Source of the DNA: Paraglomus occultum
Lineage: Eukaryota > Glomeromycota > Glomeromycetes > Paraglomerales > Paraglomeraceae
Length of the DNA stretch: 43,373 nt
Assembly (NCBI GenBank): GCA_910592205.1
Contig: CAJVPJ010000118.1
Coordinates: 1-43,373 of the forward strand
Direction of reading: 5' to 3'
This document shows positions 35,151 to 43,373 of the stretch, in pieces. Position 1 is the first letter of the stretch. Each line of letters starts with the position of its first letter. A program made the translations under genes and the position numbers. The notes beneath the pieces are model-generated. The model saw nothing but the letters and a program-made list of their open reading frames with translations. It searched no databases and was not told where the DNA came from.

Positions 35151-36942
35151 TTATGACAAAAGAGTAGTGTTAACCAAGTTCTGTTGTGCACTTTTATGCC
35201 CTTGTTTAGCAGCTTTTCGATATAATTCAACTGCCTTTTCAATATCCTGTTCAACCACAGTTCCATTTTCATAACAATACCCAAGACTATACTGTGCATT
35301 AGCATTTCCCTGTTCAGCAGCTTTTTGATACAGTTCAACTGCCTTCTTATCATCTTTTGCTACTCCAGTTCCATAATAGTAGCAATCACCAAGATTATAC
35401 TGTGCAGCAGCATTTCCCTGTTCAACTGCTTTTTGATATAGCTCAACTGCTTTTCCAACATCTTTTTTGACTCCAATTCCATTTTCATAACAATAGCCAA
35501 GATTATACTGGGCATTAGCATTTCCTTGCTCAGCAGCTTTTTGATACAATTCAACTGCCTTCTTGGTGTCTTCCTCCACTCCATTTCCAAAATAATAGCA
35601 ATCACCAAGATAATCCTGTGCAATAGCATGTCCTTGTTCAGCAGCTTTTTTATATAATTCAACTGCCTTTTCAATGTCTTTTTTTACTCCGATTTCATTC
35701 TTGTAGCAATAACCAAGTATGTATTGTGCATCAACATGCTCTTTTTCAGCTGCTTGCTGGTACAACTCAATTGCCTTTCCAGCATCTTTCTCTACTCCAA
35801 TGCCATATTGATAGCAATAACCAAGATTATACTGTGCTGTAGCATTTCCTTGTTTGACTGCTCTTTGGTACAATTCAACTGTCTTTTCAATATCTTTTTC
35901 TATCCCAATTCCATCTTCATAGCAACCACCAAGTTTATATTGCTCTTGTTGCCTGCTAGCAATATTACATTTTTGTTTTGTCCTTGGTAATAGAATTATA
36001 GTGTTTGGGATATAATCCTTCTTTGCTTGACAATTAAGTATATCACGACGCAATTTTCTTGGTAATAAATCATCAAATAGAAGAGCCTGTTCAAGAGACA
36101 TATTGAAAAATCTTATGTGAGGTATACAATCAGCTATAATATCCTTTACAGCATTTATGTCCTGAGATGACCAATTATCCAGATCATTTCCAAGCTCTTG
36201 TTCAGACACTTGCTTACAAGCCCATTGCACAACGGACATCCAAATATCATCCTCTTCCATGCTGAGGTCATCACTCTTGAGAAGATTGATTAAAGCCTCC
36301 TTTGATAGGGTTGCAAAATCATTTGATTTAAATACAGTATCTGGACATGAAACCATGATTCGATTGCAATAACCTTGAAGCCCTTTCAAGGTAGCAGTAG
36401 AGACGGCATATTTATGGACTGCAACAATATTCTGTTGAATCCACTCCTTTTGTGTCTCAATCAAATAGGCTTCAATTGCACTGAGGAGATCAAGCATTTC
36501 AAATTCGCTAGCCCCATCCAGAAGGTTAATCCAATCCACATGCTTGCATAAATCATAAGAAATTTGTCCAGTATAGATAAATCTACGTATTTTATACAGT
36601 ATTCAAATTACAGGTGAGAATCAAGATCGATGTAAATATGGTACTAATACGTTATTTATGTTTTAACGTATAAATTTACCTCAACAAAATCTCGAAAACA
36701 TCAGGTGACACATCTTCAAATGTCATAGCAGCCTTTTGAATTTCTCTAGACGTCTCTGCATTTCCAGTCAAGCTATTCTCAAAAAATGAACTTCGTGTGC
36801 ACAATACGAGGGAATGAACGAGAAATATTTTGCTATTTGGTTCTTTTCCGACATAAATTGAAACGTCTGCATATTTGCTGCTTTCGTAAAGCTTCTCATA
36901 ATCTGATAAAAGACCTGAGGACAAATCAACTACGGTATTCAT
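35151..36942 (-). CDS. BTB-BACK-Sel1 repeat protein
   Basis: Exon 1 (36942-36680) and exon 2 (36582-35151) join in frame to 564 aa. The ATG at 36942 (MNTVVDLSSGLLSDYEKLYE) is the usual start region of fungal BTB proteins of this type; 'tttgcag' just before it could also be an acceptor, so a 5' non-coding exon is possible. The BTB fold runs from about residue 20 to 125 (ADVSIYVGKEPNSKIFLVHSLVLCTRSSFF, then FIYTGQIS across the intron). A BACK-like helical region follows to about residue 285, with WMSVVQWACKQ and PHIRFFNMS. Seven Sel1 units then close the protein, in place of the kelch, TLDc or other tail often found. BTB-BACK proteins typically act as Cullin-3 adaptors, so the Sel1 array may bind the substrate; that is inference. 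The Sel1 units resemble those of the 0.4-4.9 kb gene. Confidence 0.88.
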
Positions 36943-37650
36943 ATCCTGCAAAGTTTAAAGAATAAAGTAACTACCGTTTATTATGATCGTCAGATCTCAA
37001 AATCGGAGATCTGATGCGGTATATTCTCATTTGATTGGTCGATTTTGTACATGTCATCTGCAGTTTTTGCATACACAATTTCTCGAAAGCTCTTTATAGT
37101 ATGCACAACTATTATACACAAAGCATTATGTAAACGCTAGCGTTTTTCGATATAAGAGCTTGCATGTGAACGATTCGATCAGGTGAACTGAGATAGAGTA
37201 CAGTAGTAAATGTGATGATCAAATTAATAGCTGCGGTAGTAGTAGTTTTACTGGCTTGAAAAAGCTTCAGCGATAGACATTTAGTCATCAACAATGCAAT
37301 GCTGTCGACGTCTAATGCTATTGGCGTCGATATTTGAGATTGATCATCTAGAACGTCTAATGCCTTTAGTATATGGTGTTTAATGCATGTACACTGATTG
37401 CTTAATGTTTAATACATCGAGCGATTTAATGCCTTCAGTATTAAATGTCTGTGATGACTTGAAAATTAAAAGATTTTTAACTCTCGTTCTAAAAAAAATG
37501 AATAAATTCCAACCGACTTTATTTACGCATTCGACCCTGCATATCGACCCCCTGAATTTGACGATTGGCATTAATATTGACAACCTCCTCCTTAGGTAGC
37601 GAAGATGAACACTTAAGGCTGGATGATTTCTTGTTAAATATAAACAACTG
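36943..37650. other. Promoter-side spacer of the BTB-Sel1 gene
   Basis: Non-coding. Around 37290-37450 there is a loose repeat of 'taatgc(c/t)tttagtat' / 'gtctaatgc' / 'ttaatgttta' phrases. No supported gene. Confidence 0.4.
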
Positions 37651-37866
37651 TTCTAACGCAAGGATTGTTCGAAAAACGAATGTAATTTGACTGAATATGA
37701 TCTGAAAGACGCCGTTTTTGCTACCACTTGTGACTCGTTTATATACTTATTAAAGCTTCACTAAGTTGTCGGAATTTTTGGTGCCAAATGTCATTTCTCC
37801 TGCTTCCGCAGTACTCGCAACGTTTGTGTCACTTGCGCTTGATTTTGATCGTACCGCGCAGCACAA
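37651..37866 (+). repeat. Segmental duplication, copy next to the second LRR-kinase
   Basis: Matches 33043-33276. This copy ends about 44 bases before the start of the LRR-kinase pseudogene, so a fragment from the secreted-protein locus, or the reverse, now occupies its promoter-proximal region. The first LRR-kinase gene at 9541 has no such sequence upstream. Confidence 0.8.
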
Positions 37867-37909
37867 AGGAATACGTCATGCCTTAACCCTTCTGTATAGT
37901 CAACGCACA

Positions 37910-40900
37910 ATGTCGCGACAACCTTTCAAGCCTGGCAGAACCAAGCATGGAACTATCAACAGCAGAGAGAATCGGTCCAACAACAGCAGTATGCTGCATC
38001 GATAACTCATCAACAACAAATGCAACAGGAATATATAGCTGACTTAAATCAAAATTTATTATATCAAAATGAATTGCAAACAGGACGACTACGTCAACAA
38101 TACCAACCATCGCTCGGCGTTTCACAGCTACCCGCTAATACCGGTGGTCTGCCAACGTATTCTATTCCGCAATCAACAAACGAACAACAAAACACTCTGT
38201 TTACGCATCAGCAGCAACATCATAAACAACAGTGGTTGCCGCAACACCTACATTCGAGACAACGTGATGTACAAGCACCAAGCGAACTATTTACGCCGAT
38301 GCAATTGGACCGACAAAACTCAGTTGAAGACATGCTTGGAGTTTTTCCGATCGTAGTCGAGCCATCGGAGTATGTCCAATCACAGGTTCGTATGTTCTTT
38401 TTTGCTTATGAACCATTGTATGTACCAAGCTCACGCTTTTTGCATACTATTATGACATTACAGGTCTGTCTACCAGACCAATCTTTCCAGATGAAACAGC
38501 AAGGAAAGCCTGGTACTGTTTATAATAAAAAATGGATCGAGGAAAGTGTCAAAGAGGGCTCTATCCGCTGTTATTCAGAGAGCGATCTTAATTTGGGAGG
38601 TACACCTATCGCTAGTGGTGCATATGGAGTAGCATATAAAGGGGCAATAAAACAAACTGGAATGACCGTCGCAATGAAAACTTTGGTTCCGCACGCGTAC
38701 GATTGTGAAGAGAGATTGTACAAGAAGTTTGCTAAAGAGGTTTCCGCTAGCTTTTTGCTTAGTATCTAAAGTTTGTTTTGTTTATATTATCGTTCAATAT
38801 CATAACTAATAATTTTACGTCTAATTAGCTGAAAAACACAAGAAACTGAGCGGTTATCCCGAACATTATCCGATTTTTAGGTGTCTGTAAGTATATTTAT
38901 GTCATTGTAATTCGTTATTTATATAATAATATATTGATATGTGCTGTATTACTATATATTTAAGACAAGGATGAAGTAGGAGATTATCATATGATTTTCG
39001 AGTTTGCTGATGGTGGACCTTTGCGTAGACACTTGATGCAAAATTTTCATAGATCAACATGGAAAGACAAATACAGGCTTGGCTTGCAAATTACCAATGG
39101 TTTGAGATACATGCATGAGCTTGATATAATTCATAAGGATTTGGTAATGTGGAATTTTGTTTATGTTATTTCATTTTTGACATCAGCTTATGAATTATAA
39201 GCTTACTGTTTTTATAATCTTGTTGTGTAGTCATCTTTCAATGTTGTTATCAAATCTGGCATTGCAAAAATTACAGATTTTGGTCTATCTGGGCAGATTA
39301 TGTCCTCATCAATAGGAGAAGGTGCTGCAGCATACAGAGATCCCATATCATTCAGAGTTCAACCATATAAACATGGAAAGAAATCTGATATCTTCAGTCT
39401 TGGAGTTTTGTTTTGGGAAATTTCTAGTGGGCAGATTCCTTGTAATGAATGTCACTTCAGTGTGGCAGAATATAGGAAACGAGGTTATTGAGATTCCCCA
39501 TTTTCAGGAACACCAGAAATGTACATTCAGCTATATTCAGCATGTTGGAGTGAAAATTCTGAAGAAAGGCCATTACGTATAAATATATACAAACAGTTAA
39601 AATCATTGTTTGTCAATGAAAATCAATATTTACCAGATGGAACATTGGATCTCTCTGCTAGACTGAGGAGTACAGGGAGCTATAAAGTTAGATTCTACTG
39701 TCACTTCACTAATACTTTCTGATAATTAAGTTGGAGATACTGAAGCAATAATGTTAGCAAATGCTCTAGAATCAAATTCTTCTCTAACTTCTTTGACAAT
39801 TTCTCAAAATCAAATTGGAGATGCAGGAGCAACAGCTTTAGCAAAGGCTCTACAACCAAATTCTTCCCTGGCATCCTTGCAGCTTTCTGGGAATTTAATT
39901 GGAGCTACAGGAGCCACAGCACTGGCAAGGGTTCTAGAATCAAACTCCTCATTAACTTCATTAAAACTCAATTCTAATCAAATTGGTGATATAGGAGCAG
40001 CAGCATTTGGAAATGTTCTAAAACTGAATTCTTCTCTAACATCTTTAGAACTTTCAAGAAATATAATTGGAGATGCAGATGCAATGACAGTTGCAAAGGC
40101 TTTAGTATTGAATTCCTCTTTGATTTTTCTGGACCTTTCTTGTAACAAGATTGGAGATGCAGGAATTACAAAATTTGCAAAGGTTCTAGAATTAAATTCC
40201 TCTCTGAAATCATTAAATCTGGCTTCTAATCAAATTGGAGATACAGGGGCAATAGCATTGGCAAAAGTTTTAGAATCCAATTCTTCCCTGACTTCTTTGG
40301 GGCTTTCTATTAATCAGATTGGCTATGTAGGAGCAACAGAATTAGCAAAGGTTTTAGAGTCAAATTCTTTTCTGACTTCTTTGAAACTCTCACATAATGA
40401 AATTAAAGATGCAGGAGCAGTAGCATTGGCAAAAGCTCTGGAATCAAAATTTTTTCCATCTTTTTTGGATCTTGCCTCTAATATGATTGGAGATGCAGGG
40501 ACTATTGCATTAGCAAAGGCCTTGCAATCAAATACTTCACTGGCTTTTTTGGGCCTTTCTATCAACTATATTGGACAAATGTTCTGGAATCGAATTTCTC
40601 TCTGACTAGTTTGGAACTTTCAAAAAATGAGATTGGAGATGCAGGAGCAGCAACATTGGCCAAGGCTTTAGAATCAAATACCTCCTTGACTTCTTTGGCA
40701 GTTACTGAAAATATGATTGGAGATACAGGAGCAATAGCACTGGCAAAGGCTCTTGAATCAAATTCCTCTTTGACTTCTTTGATTCTTTCTTCAAACTGTA
40801 TTGGAAATCCAGGAGCAACAGCATTAGCTATGGCTATTGGATCAAATGTCTCTCTAACTCTTCTGAATCTTACTTCCAATCAGATAGGAGACATAGGCAC

Positions 40901-41254
40901 AACAGCATTGGCAAGAGCACTAGAATCAAATTCTTTTTTGGCAGCTCTTATGCTTTCCTGGAATATGATTGGAAATACAGGAGCTGCTGCAATGGCAAAG
41001 GCTTTAAAATCAAATTCATCTCTGACTTCTCTAGACCTTTCTTCTAATCAGCATTGGCAAAGGCTCTAGCATCAAATTCCTCTCTGATTTCTTTGAAACT
41101 TGTTGATAACCAGATTAGTGCTACTGGAGCAATGGTGTTGGCAAAAGTTTCAGAATTAAATTTTTCTCTGACTTCTCTGTATCTTGATTTTAACCAGATT
41201 GTAAATACAAAATTTGAGTACTTGCAAAGTCTCAAGGATTGTGTTTTTCTCTAA
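37910..41254 (+). pseudogene. Q-rich / kinase-like / LRR protein, decayed paralogue of the 9.5-kb gene
   Basis: Exons by homology are 37910-38385, 38464-38739, 38829-38886, 38965-39143 and 39231 onward. The Q-rich leader, NKKWIEESVKEGSIRCYSESD, VAMK, HKDLSSFN, ITDFG and YRDP all align with the intact gene. The lesions are: a missing T at 37924-37926 just after MSRQP; a degraded donor (gtttcc) at 38740; paired -1 and +1 indels in exon 3 that expose a TGA; CGA to TGA at 39489-39491 in the C-lobe; a scrambled kinase-LRR junction near 39690-39750; and two 22-nt deletions near 40576 and 41053 that each shift the frame. The LRR part still shows about 18 units (39.74-41.22 kb), with far more divergence between units than in the intact gene. 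A truncated kinase fragment could be made, but the whole protein cannot. Confidence 0.88.
39740..41225 (+). repeat. Diverged LRR array (about 18 x 84 bp) in the pseudogene
   Basis: RNase-inhibitor type LRRs such as LTSLKLNSNQIGDIGAAAFGNVLKLNSS. Differences are spread across the unit, unlike the intact array at 11.6-12.8 kb. Two units lost exactly 22 nt covering the IGDAGAT segment. Confidence 0.85.
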
Positions 41255-43373
41255 TTTTGCAATGTTGATTATTATACAGTCAATTAGATTTATTCTGAAC
41301 CTTTATATTATTATTTAAAAATTCAATAGGAGTAGTTTCTATTGGTTACTATGACATTGATTGTGATAGTGAGATATTAATATAATAAAGCTTTCATTAC
41401 AAAGTAACAAAAAATTCACTTATTACTCAGTATTTTTCCTATGTATATTATATTAATATGTCTGTTATTATTATGTGTCATGGATGGCTCTAAATAATAG
41501 CTAATTGTTGAATAAAAGCAACATATTACATGTGAAGATGAATTTTTAATAAGTATTACTATTATTACTATTGACAAAGTTAATGGAGAAGTCTGGAGCA
41601 TTGAACATTTACAGTAAATTTTTAAAAGCCCAATCTTAATCTTCCAATAAATGTTCAATTTCAACAAATAATGTACTAGTAATGATATGATTAATATTAA
41701 TATGTAATGGTACTATCAGTATTGTTACAAAATAAAAAGTCATTCAACAATCGAACAAGTTCATGTTTCCTTTTCTCAGTAGTCAATCACTAATACATGC
41801 TGTAATACTAATAGCCCAGAAAACTTTCTAATACTAATTCAATCAATGGCACAAACACTTCTTGCAGACAATTTCCCTTGCAAAATTGTTTCACTCTTAC
41901 AGTACTTCAATCCCAAGGGCTAACATTGCCACACATATCCCTATATTAATATTTGGACAAACAATTCTTTGCTGCCAGTCAAGCTTACACAACATTAAGC
42001 TGTGCACCAGCTTGTATTTATATACATGTAAGGCTATTTAATCACGTGATACAGATAATGCAGTATCTGATCTGTACAGTTGATAGTGCAGTGAAAAAAC
42101 GGAAACTAGTCTTTTAAGTAAAAATAAAGTTATATGTTAAGTTATTTGTACAGTCTTATGGCACATGTACATGACCTCAATATTCGATGTTAACTGATGT
42201 GCTTACCATAATTGTGATAGACACCATCTTATATCTTAATCTTGGAACATTGTAGAAATACCCTATCTAGTACTAGATAAACAAGATGTAATTTGAACAT
42301 CTAAAAAATATGAGGCTTTGACAAACCACTCATCTCCTACCATAGTTAGCTAACACTTCAAGCTGACGTCTTACATTACACTAAACATTAACTAAGACAA
42401 GAACAAAATTTTCACCCTTACTAAAACTACTCATAAACATTATGCTAAACAATAGAATTATAATAAAATTTAGCTTCATATTTCCTTTTCTACGTCAATT
42501 TTTGTGTCAACTTGCCCTAACTCATTTATTACTGTAAAACAAATAACTACAGTATAACGTCATAAGTACTTACTTTCATACGCCTCCCCACCACTGGTCA
42601 GACCCTTTCAGTGCCATGTTTCTAAAAAAGTCACAAGTATTCCACGCGTCTAAAGTTGGCTGCGAGCACATGTTCAAATGCGCAATGATATTACGATTTT
42701 TACAATCAATATGTTTCCGGACCATCCAATTTGCAGGATTTGACATCAAAATCTATCACAATGTTGAAAGAAAACACTTACAAAAAAGAACGGCAAAACA
42801 AAAGGTGTCAATTATAGGCGAATTAATGTAGATATTTACAACAACAAACTTTGTATCAAACTTTATAGTCTTGACTTTCTGACTCTTAACACTCCACTTT
42901 ACAAGTAACATCAACAACCACCTTGCATCATCTCAACTTGGACTACTTATCTCAAGAAAATTTACTCATATACGAAGTCTTATTCAAAAAAACCCCTCCT
43001 CCACAACCAAATCGATCTATTACTATAATCCAACCTCATCTATTTGGAAAACTAAACTTACCAAACGAACGCGACACTGATTCTCTTTCCACTATAGAAA
43101 GTGATCGAGAATCTAACATAGAGGAAGAATTGTCAAAACTGGGTAAAGCAAGAAGAAAGACAATTTAAATTACGCTCAAACCTACCAAAAATATTGCAAA
43201 TATAGTGTTAACAAAGTTAAACCTACCTCCACATGACGAATCGTAACGCCAATATCAGCATATTGTATTGTCTATAAATTCTTTTCCCACACATATTGTT
43301 ACGGCGAGCTGATCGGCTGACGTCGATAGTAAGTCACATGGTAAAATCTTCCTCCGCAGTAATCAAACAATAC
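41255..43373. other. Right-end region without a firm gene
   Basis: AT-rich and mostly non-coding. An 81-codon frame at 42923-43168 (FKKTPPPQPNRS, then a hydrophilic end with DSLSTIESDRES and EEELSKLGKARRKTI) has a protein-like composition and could be an exon of a gene that continues past the window. A 71-codon frame at 42616-42831 is Cys-bearing and basic. Neither shows a known domain. Confidence 0.3.

Noticed and set aside
40323-41235. Minus-strand frames opposite the second LRR array
   Set aside because: Same reason: periodic shadows of the LRR units.
1-43373. tRNA or rRNA genes
   Set aside because: I scanned for B-box-like GGTTCRA..CC and found only chance matches inside coding sequence (for example near 18200) or without a cloverleaf. 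No rRNA-like stretch was seen. A covariance-model scan would be decisive.

Overview
The window is AT-rich eukaryotic nuclear DNA. Its genes carry short spliceosomal introns (about 66-156 nt, GT...AG). The best fit is an arbuscular-mycorrhizal fungus (Glomeromycotina) or a close Mucoromycota relative. The evidence is the set of gene families: tyrosine-kinase-like proteins with the N-terminal 'WIE..I.EG.I..YSE.D' lead-in and the 'Y.DP..F....Y....KSDIFSLGV..WEISSG' C-lobe, fused to Sel1, TPR or LRR repeats, plus a BTB-BACK-Sel1 protein. These expansions are typical of Rhizophagus-like genomes. The assignment rests on recalled family features and was not checked by a search.

Layout. (1) 403-4910, + : kinase-Sel1 gene with about 28 Sel1 units, broken by several frameshifts, an in-frame stop and a 28-nt deletion in the kinase domain. 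(2) 4.9-9.5 kb: gene-poor, with an interstitial telomere-type repeat and a small palindrome-rich insertion. (3) 9541-12865, + : intact Q-rich/kinase/LRR gene of 990 aa in five exons, with 14 almost identical 28-aa LRRs. (4) 12.9-17.9 kb: decayed LRR units, a 643-bp pogo-type MITE flanked by TA, and an old dispersed repeat. (5) 17909-20593, - : kinase-TPR gene of 799 aa, open throughout, but with the catalytic Asp and the DFG Phe both replaced, so a pseudokinase. (6) 20.7-24.3 kb: no convincing gene. (7) 24320-26897, - : six-exon voltage-gated K+ channel of 682 aa with an unusual S4. (8) 26.9-31.9 kb: gene-poor, with two weak candidates. (9) 31953-32982, + : small secreted protein with an internal duplication that now truncates it. 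(10) 33.0-34.6 kb: a duplicated segment and a rearranged copy of the 15-kb repeat. (11) 35151-36942, - : intact BTB-BACK-Sel1 gene. (12) 37910-41254, + : second Q-rich/kinase/LRR gene, a decayed paralogue of the 9.5-kb gene. (13) 41.3-43.4 kb: nothing firm.

How the genes relate. The four kinase genes share intron positions and phases in the kinase domain. In all of them the whole repeat array sits in the last exon together with the kinase C-lobe. One kinase module therefore seems to have been joined to three different repeat sensors, giving a local cluster of intracellular kinase-repeat receptor-like proteins at different stages of birth and decay. In the intact LRR gene, variation between units is concentrated in about 12 of each 84 bases, at the codons around the LxLxxN.I surface. 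This resembles recognition proteins that diversify by repeat shuffling. A recognition role is inference only.
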